Positions 1 through 8,497 are shown, counted from the stretch's first letter. The stretch is DNA of 64,000 nt from Brevundimonas naejangsanensis DSM 23858 (GCF_000421705.1 NZ_ATXN01000008.1:1-64000); one strand, 5' to 3'. Numbers and translations are program-made. The notes: generated by a model from the sequence alone, not told the origin.

Positions 1-1025
1 GCTGAAGCCGCCACATCGGCCACGATGGCCAACTGCGCCTGCACGGCTGGGAGGACGGTGTTGGTCTCTACCTGCTCAGCCGTCGCCACTTCGACGGATA
101 CACGGTGCCAGTCGATCGTCACCGCCCCAACCGGGTTGAACGTGGACAGCCGGGTTCGCGCGAAGACTGAGTAGCCGTTCACCCCGGCCTGACGCCCGTC
201 GAGCAGCTTGGTGAAGGTATAGCGCCGCCCCGCCACGCCCGATCCCGCGACGTTGCCCGCCGCATCGGCCTCGGTGGCGAAGTTCAGGTTCAGGCTGCCG
301 CCGATCTGCGAGCCGTCCTGGCGCTTGTGGATTTGGACGCCGGACCCGCGCAGATCGCCAGACACGAGCGTGAACTCAACTGTAAGCGCCAGCCACTCGC
401 CGCCGACCGCACCCGCGAACGTCGAACTGTTAACGCTGTAGTTGGCCGTGCTGGTCGAAGCCGTCCGCAGGCTTTGCGGCTGACCATTGGCTCCCGGCCC
501 CTTCGACAGAACGCCATTGCCCGCGTTGACGGCGAACCAGTTGTCCGGACCGACTGAAGCCGATCCGCTCCATGCCGAGAAAGTCGGGTTCTGGTTCATC
601 GACCCGCCGCCGATCTGGGCAGCAAGGTTGGCGGTGAGCTGCGCCTGCGCCGCCGCCGCCGCTGCATCATCGCGGGCGCTCCGCGCATCGTCGCGGGCAT
701 CCTGAGCGGCCTGCGCCAGGGTTCCCGTCGCGTTCCGGGCCGCCACCGCGCCATCGCGGGCGTCGACGGCCTGGTTACGAAAGGCCTGACTGTCGCCCGC
801 GTTCGTTTCAGCCTGCACCGCTGCGCCTTCCGCCGCCGCAGCATGGTCTCCCGCTTCACCTGAGAAAGCCTCTGCCGTGGCGGCTGAAATAACCGACGCC
901 GCCGCTGCGGCCCTGGCCGCCTCCCTCGCCGTCACGTCCTCGATCGTCACCGGGCCGATACGGGTGTCGATCGGCGTCCCGTCGGAACGGTTGAGCCGAC
1001 AGAGGCGATGATGCGCGCTTGGCAC
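1..1025 (-). CDS. phage tail / host-specificity-like protein, C-terminus beyond window edge
   Basis: The minus strand reads open from a GTG at 1025 to the window edge with no stop. The start of the product is short and atypical, followed by a long Ala/Asp/Arg-rich stretch of heptad character (likely coiled-coil stalk). Next comes a segment around GSMNQNPTFSAWSG followed by beta-rich, Gly/Asn/Thr-rich sequence typical of the carbohydrate-binding ends of tail fibres. An in-frame stop lies just upstream of the GTG, so this is the longest possible start. The small genes to its right run the other way. Tail-fibre or central-tip function is inferred from composition and phage context; no specific family was recognised. 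Confidence 0.6.
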   Translation of the reverse strand, partial: MPSAHHRLCRLNRSDGTPIDTRIGPVTIEDVTAREAARAAAAASVISAATAEAFSGEAGDHAAAAEGAAVQAETNAGDSQAFRNQAVDARDGAVAARNATGTLAQAAQDARDDARSARDDAAAAAAQAQLTANLAAQIGGGSMNQNPTFSAWSGSASVGPDNWFAVNAGNGVLSKGPGANGQPQSLRTASTSTANYSVNSSTFAGAVGGEWLALTVEFTLVSGDLRGSGVQIHKRQDGSQIGGSLNLNFATEADAAGNVAGSGVAGRRYTFTKLLDGRQAGVNGYSVFARTRLSTFNPVGAVTIDWHRVSVEVATAEQVETNTVLPAVQAQLAIVADVAAS

Positions 1026-1061
1026 AGGTCAGCTTGGCCTCAGGGACCAGAGGTCTCGCCA

Positions 1062-1301
1062 ATGTCCCAGGCAGGTCTGGCTTTCAATCGTCCCTACGCC
1101 GCCATGCTCTCCGCAGCCCCCGCGCCGGAAGGCGGGGTGGTGTCGATCTGGAGCGACGCGCGAAACGTGTTCGTTCGCTACGCCGAGCTGTTCGCCATGA
1201 CGGAGCGATACGAGGAAGCCAGCGCGATTGCCGACAAGGCAGCGCGTGAGATCGAAGCCCTCCGCGCCCAGCCGCCAGCCCGCTCAGGAGAAGGTCAATG
1301 A
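1062..1301 (+). CDS. small phage hypothetical protein
   Basis: A 79-residue product beginning MSQAGLAFNRPYAAML. The second half (YAELFAMTERYEEASAIADKAAREIEAL) looks helical. Start 1062 is chosen because the longer frame from 1008 overlaps the divergent tail gene. Its stop overlaps the next ATG by four bases (ATGA), so it heads a tightly coupled run of four small plus-strand genes. Not a family I recognise; function unknown. Confidence 0.5.
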   Translation: MSQAGLAFNRPYAAMLSAAPAPEGGVVSIWSDARNVFVRYAELFAMTERYEEASAIADKAAREIEALRAQPPARSGEGQ

Positions 1302-1810
1302 CCAGCACCGTGCACGTCGAAGTCTCGGGCCTGACCGGCTCGGGCAAATCGGCCGTCATGGGCGAGATCGAAATCGCCCTGAAGGCCCTAGGACTGAAGG
1401 TCGAGCATGGGCCTGATTTCCAAGCCGAGAAGAACGGCACCCATGCCGACTGGCAACAGGCGCTGGACCTCTATCAGCCGACCGTCGTCCTGACTGAGCG
1501 CAATGTCTCCCGTCAGCCGCCAGCCCGCGAGGATGCGCAGCCGTTCGGATATTGGGTTGAACATCGGTCGGGCGAGAACCCGGTCTTGATCCGCTACGGC
1601 TCATTCGTTCCTGCCAGCGATCATTACAAGATAACCACGCTCTACTCCCACCCCGCCCCCGACGCCCTGCGGGATGCGATGGCGGCGATCCGCGCCGAGA
1701 TCAACGCTCCGTTGACCGGACCGACGCACGGCGCATGGGATCGCGGCCGCATTGCCGGACTGAAAGAAGCCCTCGCCGCCCTGCAAGCCGAACAGAAAGG
1801 CGGTGCGTGA
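1298..1810 (+). CDS. phage hypothetical protein with N-terminal Walker A-like motif
   Basis: A 170-residue product. The N-terminus VEVSGLTGSGKSAVMGEIE contains a P-loop (GLTGSGKS) directly after a first beta strand, which suggests nucleotide binding. The C-terminal half has no recognised domain and ends in a helical, Ala-rich tail. The start overlaps the previous stop (ATGA) and the stop overlaps the next start (TGATG), so translation is probably coupled. Proteins with this opening occur in alphaproteobacterial prophages as hypothetical proteins (general recollection). A kinase-like activity is possible, but no second catalytic motif is evident. Confidence 0.6.
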   Translation: MTSTVHVEVSGLTGSGKSAVMGEIEIALKALGLKVEHGPDFQAEKNGTHADWQQALDLYQPTVVLTERNVSRQPPAREDAQPFGYWVEHRSGENPVLIRYGSFVPASDHYKITTLYSHPAPDALRDAMAAIRAEINAPLTGPTHGAWDRGRIAGLKEALAALQAEQKGGA

Positions 1811-1992
1811 TGGTCGCTTGGTCTCACTACCAGAACGACTTCGACGCCATGTCGGACGCAGAGATCGAATACGAAACGCGCCGGTCTCAGGATCAGGTGG
1901 ACGAAGCCGAGGACTGGCTTGAAGCCGTTGCGGCGTGGAAGGCGGCAGGCAAACCGCGAACGAAACTGCAAGCCGAACAGGGGGCGAAGTGA
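1810..1992 (+). CDS. small phage hypothetical protein
   Basis: A 60-residue product starting MVAWSHYQNDF and rich in Glu, Asp and Arg, predicted largely helical. Start 1810 is favoured over the longer frame from 1735 because it overlaps the upstream stop in the same compact style as the other genes in this run. No recognisable domain; probably an accessory early phage protein. Confidence 0.5.
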   Translation: MVAWSHYQNDFDAMSDAEIEYETRRSQDQVDEAEDWLEAVAAWKAAGKPRTKLQAEQGAK

Positions 1993-2147
1993 TGTGCTGC
2001 GAAGGATGGGACGACCGCGACGAAGCGGACGGCGAATGCCCAGATTGCGGCGAGCCGACCGTGCAGGGAGAGGCCGCATTTGGGTGCGCCTACTCGCCGG
2101 TCGCCTGTGAAAAATGCGGATGGAAACCCTGCGATGGATCGTGCTGA
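1992..2147 (+). CDS. 51-residue zinc-ribbon-like phage protein
   Basis: A 51-residue product with eight cysteines: a CC near the N-terminus, CPDC, a single Cys, C-x2-C (CEKC), and two near the end. The two CxxC knuckles separated by about 20 residues suggest a small treble-clef or zinc-ribbon fold. It overlaps the preceding stop codon by one base (TGATG). Such tiny zinc ribbons are common in prophage accessory runs. Metal binding is inferred from the cysteine spacing only. Confidence 0.5.
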   Translation: MCCEGWDDRDEADGECPDCGEPTVQGEAAFGCAYSPVACEKCGWKPCDGSC

Positions 2148-2148
2148 C

Positions 2149-2484
2149 ATGACCCACCCCCTCACCCCCCGCGCGAAGGTGGCGCGGGCAGTTTACGACA
2201 CCGTGACGCGGTTCGACGGCGGGAGCCTGGACGGGCTGGAGCATCAGGTGGTGGACGCCAAGGCCGCAGCTGGGATCGACAAGCACCTCCACGACGCGCG
2301 AGGCACCTTCGCCACGCGCCTGCGGAGGGCTGGCCTGACCGCCGCCGAGATCGCGGACATCCTCGGCTGGGAAGAGGATCGGGTGCAGCGTCTGCTGGCC
2401 GTTTACGTCGATCGGGACAGCATCGTCATGGAGATCGCAAACCGCATTCGGCGGAACGAAACGGCGACAGATTCTCCCAACTAA
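2149..2484 (+). pseudogene. tyrosine-integrase C-terminal fragment
   Basis: The 111-residue frame carries the last catalytic motifs of a tyrosine recombinase: LHDARGT (His48, Arg51), LGWE (Trp74) and a tyrosine in VYVDRD (Tyr86). These resemble the intact integrase encoded at 2712-3812, which has LHDLRGT, LGWE and RYVDPD. The N-terminal core-binding domain, first catalytic Arg and beta-hairpin Lys are missing, so it cannot be active alone. It points at the 3' end of tRNA-Gly and stops 56 bp short of it, as expected for the integrase of the prophage to the left. Its first 40 residues are unrelated to an integrase and may be another phage gene fused by deletion. Confidence 0.7.
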
Positions 2485-2539
2485 CTCCCAACTGCGTCTT
2501 TCGCGTCGGGCCAGATAGGACATAAGTTGTTGAAAAGAT

Positions 2540-2614
<75 letters not shown>

Positions 2615-2668
2615 ATCTTTCAACGATTTCAGCATCTTACCACCCAATCGCTGAAGCACATCCGCTTC

Positions 2669-2688
2669 AGTTTACAGGTTGGTTTACA
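2669..2688 (+). promoter_or_regulatory. putative integrase arm-type sites (TTTACA repeats)
   Basis: AGTTTACA at 2669-2676 and TTTACA at 2683-2688 form a 14-bp-spaced direct repeat between the tRNA and the integrase gene. The same octamer AGTTTACA occurs at 11752-11759 beside the other end of element 1. Short repeats flanking the cores at both ends fit integrase arm-binding sites; this assignment is inference. Confidence 0.4.
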
Positions 2689-2711
2689 CTGACGTTCGCC
2701 AAGCGTTCCCT

Positions 2712-3812
2712 CTAGCCTGTCACGCGCTTCAGCTCAAGACGTTCGATTGCATCGCGGGCAATGAGATCCGGATCGACATACCGCCGAATTATCTGATCAA
2801 CGCGAGACCGCTCCCAACCGAGAAATGAAGCGACCTCTTGCGGGCTAAACCCACTCCGAATGTATCGTGTTGCCGCCGTCCCTCGGAGGTCGTGAAGCGC
2901 TTTTGATACGCCCGCATCTTTCGCCGCGCGAATGAAGGCCTGAGTGAGCGAGGGTCCAAGCCATGCAGTTCTACGTTCGGTGGTCAGGACAAATGCCGAC
3001 GGAACCCTGCCCTCCGCAATCTGACGCTCTCGCTCCAGACGCAGCTCTTCAACCACCGCCGCTCCGTCTCCCACGAGTGGCGCAATTACAAATGTTCTGC
3101 CCCCACTCTTTTTGGTGCTCAGCTCAACACGGTTTCCATGAACCTGATCCCAGCGAAGGGCGACAAGATCGCCCCGGCGCAGACCCGTCGCCGCAGCAAG
3201 CCGAATGGCGTAGCGCGCATGAGGAGTTGCTTTGGCGAGGACAACTTCCAGCTCCTCGCTTGAAAGAATCACGTCAGCCCGGTTGGCTCGATAGAGTTGC
3301 TTGATACCTACGGCTGGATTCTCCGCAATCACTTCTCGCTCGACACCCACGGCCAGGACGCGCCGCAACACCTGAATGGCATAGTCTGCTTGGCGCGGTG
3401 TCGAGGCAAAACGGTCGCGCCATTCCGTGAACGTTCGCCGCGCCCCCTTGGCCTTTAGGAGCTTGAGCGGGAAATCACCGAGATCGACCTCAATGCGGTC
3501 CAACCACCGCACCCATTGCGAGCGCGTCGTTATAGCGAGGGCCTGGAGTCCTTCCGGCACCTCCCGGTACAGCTTAACCAAGGAGCCTATCGTCTCCCCG
3601 CCATGCGAAGATGCGGCTTTCGCCATATAGGCGGCCAACAACTCATTGGAGCTGGCAGCTTCGATACGTTCCGCGTCCGAAAGCGACGCTCCGGAAAACG
3701 CGATCAGCTGGGGACCACCGCGATGTCTGTACCAATAGATCGTTACCCTGCCATCGGAGTGGCGCTTAACGATCCGATGAGTTCCAGGAATCGATACACG
3801 TTTAGTAGCCAC
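2712..3812 (-). CDS. tyrosine recombinase (integrase) of element 1
   Basis: A 366-residue site-specific recombinase that would integrate and excise element 1 at tRNA-Gly. An N-terminal arm-binding part (about 1-75) and a helical core-binding domain (about 75-175) precede the catalytic domain. That domain carries ATGLRRGDL (Arg212), the beta-hairpin STKKSGG (Lys234/235), LHDLRGT (His307, Arg310), LGWE (Trp333) and the nucleophile in RRYVDP (Tyr345). All catalytic residues are present and the frame is intact. The gene ends 97 bp from the tRNA 5' end, the usual place beside an attachment site. Its start overlaps the end of the upstream AlpA/Xis-like gene by 11 bp. Confidence 0.93.
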   Translation of the reverse strand: MATKRVSIPGTHRIVKRHSDGRVTIYWYRHRGGPQLIAFSGASLSDAERIEAASSNELLAAYMAKAASSHGGETIGSLVKLYREVPEGLQALAITTRSQWVRWLDRIEVDLGDFPLKLLKAKGARRTFTEWRDRFASTPRQADYAIQVLRRVLAVGVEREVIAENPAVGIKQLYRANRADVILSSEELEVVLAKATPHARYAIRLAAATGLRRGDLVALRWDQVHGNRVELSTKKSGGRTFVIAPLVGDGAAVVEELRLERERQIAEGRVPSAFVLTTERRTAWLGPSLTQAFIRAAKDAGVSKALHDLRGTAATRYIRSGFSPQEVASFLGWERSRVDQIIRRYVDPDLIARDAIERLELKRVTG

Positions 3813-4203
3813 GGCTAGCCCTCCACACGCTCAACTCAGACTCCATGGCGAAGTCGTCATCCGCAGACGGCGCACAACGTTTGATCGATGACAGGCCGTC
3901 CAGCCAGTGATCAAGGGCTCGGCGATCCCACCGCGGAGCCCTCCCCACACCAACTGGAGAAAGCCTGATCGGCCCGACCGGAATGTTCTGAAGAAGCTCC
4001 ACACTCTTAAAGCCAAGATACGCGGCTGCCTGTGGTCCGGTAAGCAAGCGCGGCGCGGGGCCGTTATTCCGCAGCGGATTTGTTATGGGCGTGTTGTCGT
4101 TCGAGCTCGCCCTACGCTCGGCAATGGATGCGTCATGCATGATGTGAAAAACGGCTGGCGGATTTGACCGCTCTTGATGGGCTATAGCCCGCGACATACG
4201 CAC
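3802..4203 (-). CDS. AlpA/excisionase-like helix-turn-helix protein
   Basis: A 133-residue product. The segment RLLTGPQAAAYLGFKSVELLQ, about 20 residues, resembles the winged-helix start of MerR/AlpA/Xis-type proteins. It is followed by RWDRRALDHWLDGLS, typical of the wing and final helix of that family. It lies directly upstream of the integrase and overlaps it by 11 bp, the usual arrangement of a directionality factor or integrase regulator. The first 45 residues look disordered, so a later start is possible. Xis function is inferred from fold and position. Confidence 0.65.
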   Translation of the reverse strand: MRMSRAIAHQERSNPPAVFHIMHDASIAERRASSNDNTPITNPLRNNGPAPRLLTGPQAAAYLGFKSVELLQNIPVGPIRLSPVGVGRAPRWDRRALDHWLDGLSSIKRCAPSADDDFAMESELSVWRASRGY

Positions 4204-4440
4204 CGGAGACGTATGAAGTTATTGGTTTAAATAGCTGAGCGCGGCGCTTGCAGCCCGATCACTCAAGGAGAACCGTATAGCGGAGAAGCCCATGAAATGC
4301 TCGAATAATTTGCCTTCCACTCCCACTAGCCTAGCGGAGGGGAGGCTCCCCCAAGGACCCAAGTCCTTGCGGAGTATCAGGGCGAGACATATCGGGCAGC
4401 GATTTGAAGGTTATACGTAACAGGTGCGCGTAACAAGCGT

Positions 4441-5850
4441 TTGACTGTCGAATGTCTATGGCGCTTTTCGAAGCGCCTGTTATCCCTCCGATGTGGGAGG
4501 TGGCATTTGCGATACATCGATACTGGCGCTCGCGATCCGGGCCATGCCGTAGCAACATGGCTTGGAGCCGTTCTTCTGCCTGATGTTGTTGAAGCGCGCA
4601 TCCAGTCAGGCTTTTATAGCCGCGAGGTGCTGCCTCTGTTTGTGGGCCCCTTCGCAACGCTGGCCGCTTTAGGGGCTCCAGTGCGCGTCGTGATCGGCTC
4701 AAACGATGGCGGGACAGTTGCGTCTCATCTCGATGAGCTTCTGGCCGCCCTCCAAATGCCACGCGTGAACGCGAACCTTGGGGTAGTGTATTTCGCGGGA
4801 GCTTTCTTCCACCCTAAAACATATCACTTTCGGAGGGCCGATGGATCGCAAGCTGCTTACATTGGCTCTGCGAACTTCACGTTGCCCGGCATCGCAAAGC
4901 ACGTTGAAGCGGGCATCACATTAGATACGCGTGACGGCGACCCCCAGCACATCCTCGATGAAATTGCTGCGGCTACTGATGCTTGGTTCACCCCAGGACG
5001 CCCCGGCATCGAAGTCATAAATGATGGCGCTGACGTTGTACGGTTGTTAGCCGACGGCATCGTTAGGGCAGCTCCATTGCCGCGACCGCCTTGCCCAACC
5101 GGCCGCGGAGGTCAAGCACCGCAACGTCCCGGGCTCGCTCCATTGGTCGCAATCAATGCGCCGCCTCCCGCACCGGTAGCGGCCCGGCCGATAGCGGTCG
5201 CTCCCGCATCGACGCCATTGCCGACCATGCAACAAACTCCCCCATACCCTCCCTATATGTGGTTCGCGCCAGGCGCTAACACACCGACGAAGGGGGCGGG
5301 CGCATTGACCGGGACGAGCCTCGGAGGCGCTACTGGATTGATACTCCGGCTAAACCGCGATAACGACAGACATTGGCGAAATGCGCCTGGAACCGCAAAC
5401 GTCAGCATCCCGGTATCGACTGCATCGACGCTACGCTTCGGCATCTACGGCCCCCGAGCTCGACCACGGGCGGAGTTCGAGCTGCAGATACGGTACGTAG
5501 ATAATAACTCCGACCTCCGCGCCCCTGTTGATGAAACAGGCATCATGTCCTTTGGTTTCACCCCCGGCGATGCAGGCCATGCGGATTTACGATTAGTGCT
5601 TCCCAAGGCACCAATCGTCGATCTCAGAGGTCAATTGAATGCGCAGGGAAAACGTTTACCTCAAGCATTAGACTTAGCGCTCTTGGAGTGGCCATCGCCG
5701 GCCACCCCGAATTTCCGCCTAACATTTGTTGACCCCGCCTCCGGGCTGGGCACTGCGATTGACGGAATTTGGCAAAATGCCGTTGCAGCAAATCAGCTCG
5801 CTAGCCGTGGCGCGTGTTGGTTACCGGTGGGCGTTTCGCCTGCATGGTGA
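4441..5850 (+). CDS. PLD-fold restriction endonuclease, BfiI/NgoFVII-like
   Basis: A product of up to 469 residues. The N-terminal half has the phospholipase-D-type nuclease signature seen in BfiI and NgoFVII: FFHPKTYHF (His124, Lys126) followed by AYIGSANFT (Gly142, Ser143, Asn145). There is one such motif per chain, so an active dimer is expected, as known for BfiI. A Pro/Ala-rich linker (about 205-270) leads to a C-terminal domain, likely for DNA recognition. The first codon at 4441 is TTG; another in-frame TTG lies at 4507. An ATG at 4452 opens a different frame for 43 codons, so the true N-terminus is uncertain. The 3' end overlaps the convergent methyltransferase by 58 bp. With the two methyltransferases it forms an R-M system. 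Confidence 0.8.
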   Translation: MTVECLWRFSKRLLSLRCGRWHLRYIDTGARDPGHAVATWLGAVLLPDVVEARIQSGFYSREVLPLFVGPFATLAALGAPVRVVIGSNDGGTVASHLDELLAALQMPRVNANLGVVYFAGAFFHPKTYHFRRADGSQAAYIGSANFTLPGIAKHVEAGITLDTRDGDPQHILDEIAAATDAWFTPGRPGIEVINDGADVVRLLADGIVRAAPLPRPPCPTGRGGQAPQRPGLAPLVAINAPPPAPVAARPIAVAPASTPLPTMQQTPPYPPYMWFAPGANTPTKGAGALTGTSLGGATGLILRLNRDNDRHWRNAPGTANVSIPVSTASTLRFGIYGPRARPRAEFELQIRYVDNNSDLRAPVDETGIMSFGFTPGDAGHADLRLVLPKAPIVDLRGQLNAQGKRLPQALDLALLEWPSPATPNFRLTFVDPASGLGTAIDGIWQNAVAANQLASRGACWLPVGVSPAW

Positions 5851-7319
5851 GGAGCGCGAACTACGAGAAGCGTTTCAGCCTTAACGGCGTTCGAAGCGTG
5901 GATTCCATATCGCTGATAAGCCTGAAGCGCGGTTACTTCCGATACGGCCCACCCTTCGCTTTCTGCCAAAGAGGCCAAATGCTTCGGAGTATCGATATCG
6001 AACCGCTGCCCGCCCAGCACTGTGTGGTTATGACCCACGATTAGCGCAAACGGCGCCCCGGGTTTCAGTTGACGTGAGACCGCCCGGAACGTCTGCGCCA
6101 TCTGGTCGAAATACCGGTACAATAAGACGGGGACGGCTTGACGCCGGAAGCCATCTTTCTCGGTGAGGGCTGCTTGGAGCTCGGCGCAGAAGTTTGCTTC
6201 GGCTTCCGGGAGCCGGGCGAGATTGGAGCATATCGCTTCGACACCGGCTCGCTTGGCCTTAGTGCCCATCTCTCGACTGCCAGTGAGATTGGCCTCTACT
6301 TTTGCAATCTCATCCGGCTCAATCAGGCTCAGCCAAACCAGCGACAGGCGCTGGGTGTCGATGTATGGCAGCGCAGTTGCGTAGGGAGGGCTCGTGATCG
6401 CAGCGTCCGCCTTTTCAGGCATCTCGACATCCGTCAATGCCCGATTGTCCTGCAAATACGCACGGCCAGGGCGCAGAGCTGTACCGACCACGGCTTGCGC
6501 GGACGCAAGCTTCCTAATAGCTTCGCGAGCAGACGCTGAAAAAACTTCAACAAACGACTTAGTGACGTTTGCGGTGGGGCGTCGCCTGATGCGGAGATCA
6601 GCAGGATCCTGAAGCGAAAACTCCCGCAGGAGATCACTGGCTACCACGAGGAAGAACTTTGCGAGATGCTCGCTCTCTTGTTCGATGGCAATCCGAAGTT
6701 TTTCAATCTGAGGGAGAATCTCCGGTTCGAACCAAGCTTCGAGATACGCGCCCCGTGCAGTTAGATTCTCGCCGAGGCCGATCCCACTTTCCCGATCCAC
6801 CACCCTTTGCAAAGCCGCGTCCAGCTCATCGGCAGGAGTTACGAGAGCCTGAAGCTTCGTATTCGCAATAAATACAGCCAGCGGATTGAGATCGGTGCCA
6901 ACTCCTCGCGCGCCCCTATGGGCGGCTTCAACCAAAGTGGTGCCGCTTCCACAGAACGGATCAAGAAGCACGCCATTCTCGGGAACCCCCAAAATGTTGA
7001 TCAGAGCGCGACAGACTTGAGGATTAAACTTGCCTCGGTACTCATGCAGGCCATGCACTGAGTATCTCGTCGATTGTCGACGTTGAGTGGCCGACGCCGA
7101 TTGCTCTAGCTGGCGCTGAATCGTAGCCGCCTGACAGCCATCGACTTGTACAGACGCAAAGTACGTCAGCATTTTCGCGGCAGACAGGCTAGCGCCCTCC
7201 GACTGGATCTCGCCGGTCGAAGTGAGGCGGGCATCAGTCCCCATGAGAGCTGCAATCTCCCTGAGAGCTAACTCGCGCTCATACGGGAAATGCTTGTACG
7301 ATCCCCAATCCAGCTTCAC
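5793..7319 (-). CDS. DNA methyltransferase 1 of the R-M system (SPPY type, likely N4-cytosine)
   Basis: A 508-residue amino-methyltransferase. HEYRGKFNPQ (motif X-like) is followed by the AdoMet-binding LLDPFCGSGTT (about 119-127), GVGTDLNP, and after a long insert the catalytic ITSPPYATALPYI (Ser310-Tyr313). SPPY usually indicates N4-methylcytosine, while D/NPPY indicates N6-methyladenine. The insert between motifs I and IV may hold target recognition. It begins with GTG overlapping the stop of methyltransferase 2 (GTGA), so the two are co-translated. Two methyltransferases beside one PLD nuclease match the BfiI system, where an asymmetric site needs one enzyme per strand. Confidence 0.85.
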   Translation of the reverse strand: MKLDWGSYKHFPYERELALREIAALMGTDARLTSTGEIQSEGASLSAAKMLTYFASVQVDGCQAATIQRQLEQSASATQRRQSTRYSVHGLHEYRGKFNPQVCRALINILGVPENGVLLDPFCGSGTTLVEAAHRGARGVGTDLNPLAVFIANTKLQALVTPADELDAALQRVVDRESGIGLGENLTARGAYLEAWFEPEILPQIEKLRIAIEQESEHLAKFFLVVASDLLREFSLQDPADLRIRRRPTANVTKSFVEVFSASAREAIRKLASAQAVVGTALRPGRAYLQDNRALTDVEMPEKADAAITSPPYATALPYIDTQRLSLVWLSLIEPDEIAKVEANLTGSREMGTKAKRAGVEAICSNLARLPEAEANFCAELQAALTEKDGFRRQAVPVLLYRYFDQMAQTFRAVSRQLKPGAPFALIVGHNHTVLGGQRFDIDTPKHLASLAESEGWAVSEVTALQAYQRYGIHASNAVKAETLLVVRAPHHAGETPTGNQHAPRLAS

Positions 7320-8497
7320 GAAGCCACCTTCCGCAGCACTACAATGGCCTCTTGCTTGATGTTAGCATGCGAGAGATTGAATGACTTCCGAGACCCGAGC
7401 ACGTTTCGTGTACCTCGATAGACAGCCTCAAATCCCATAGCCAACCCAGCCTCTTCGACGATTTTTGCATTGTCTATCACTTCGCCGTGGATGACTGACC
7501 GGCCAACCACAAAGCAAACCCACCCTCCGGGCATTAAAAGCTCCCCGAAGCGGGCGAACGCCTCCTGCATCTGATGCACGAAGGTTTCAGACGTGTGGCG
7601 ATTTTTCTTAAAGAAATGAGCCCGCGCGCCAATCTCCTTTTCTTTGACAGAAATAGGATTGTGACCAAGCCACCACATTCTGTATTTATGATATAACCAG
7701 TATTCGTATGCATTCGGGTACGGGGGAGATGTCACAATCATACCCACCCGACCGGAGTACTCTCCCATATCGACCTTGAGAAGGTCACCCTCCACTACGG
7801 TTGCGGCATTCAAAACGTAGAATCTTGAAGTCAAAGCAGCGTGAAGGCGGTCGCAAGATTTTCGGAAAGCTTCCCGCACGTCTTTTGCCTCAACACCTTT
7901 CTCTATTGCGGCATATCGCGTGTCGCTCTCTTGGTTAGAGACGCGAACGATGATGCTTGATGCTGCCAGACGTAAGAAGTCCTTATGTGCCTCCGGTGCT
8001 CGCTCTATCGCCTGCGTTAGTCGGGTGAGCGCTACTTGGATGGAAGGTTTGAACCAGTGCGCAAGGTTGGGGATCAGAGGCACTTCAACCGCAGCGCTCT
8101 TATCCAGCTCACGGACCACCAGATCAGCCGACTTCAGGACGCCCTCCGGAAGAGGTGAGGTCTTCACTCGGGCCATTAGGCAGGCGATCGGATTTAGGTC
8201 GACGCCCAGCGTCTCAAACCCCCTCCTTTGAGCCTCCGCCAAGGTTGTTCCGCTTCCGCAGAACGGATCCATGATCAGACCACCGGAGGGCACCGGAAGA
8301 ACATCCAGAAAGGCTCCCGGAAGATCGGCAATAAACTTGGCGGGGTAGGGATGAACGCTCTCAATGTCGTGCTGAACCACGCGGACTTTGAAATCCCAAT
8401 CGACGGCAGCAAGCTTTGCTGCGACGGCAGCGTTCTCAGCTTGCCGGGCACCAGCAGCAGTCGAGTATGGGGTCGCTTCCGCGGCTCTAACAGGCAT
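7316..8497 (-). CDS. DNA methyltransferase 2 of the R-M system (SPPY type, likely N4-cytosine)
   Basis: A 393-residue product from ATG 8497. This start is supported by GGAG about seven bases upstream and by the family core starting soon after; a longer frame reaches 8623. Motifs in order: HPYPAKFI, MDPFCGSGTTLAEA (AdoMet loop), GVDLNPIA, then MIVTSPPYPNAYEYWLYHK (catalytic SPPY). The C-terminal part (GWVCFVVGRSVIHGEVID) is typical of the core sheet after the catalytic motif. It is the first gene of a two-gene minus-strand operon with methyltransferase 1, from which it has clearly diverged, so the two probably protect different strands of an asymmetric site. Confidence 0.85.
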   Translation of the reverse strand: MPVRAAEATPYSTAAGARQAENAAVAAKLAAVDWDFKVRVVQHDIESVHPYPAKFIADLPGAFLDVLPVPSGGLIMDPFCGSGTTLAEAQRRGFETLGVDLNPIACLMARVKTSPLPEGVLKSADLVVRELDKSAAVEVPLIPNLAHWFKPSIQVALTRLTQAIERAPEAHKDFLRLAASSIIVRVSNQESDTRYAAIEKGVEAKDVREAFRKSCDRLHAALTSRFYVLNAATVVEGDLLKVDMGEYSGRVGMIVTSPPYPNAYEYWLYHKYRMWWLGHNPISVKEKEIGARAHFFKKNRHTSETFVHQMQEAFARFGELLMPGGWVCFVVGRSVIHGEVIDNAKIVEEAGLAMGFEAVYRGTRNVLGSRKSFNLSHANIKQEAIVVLRKVAS

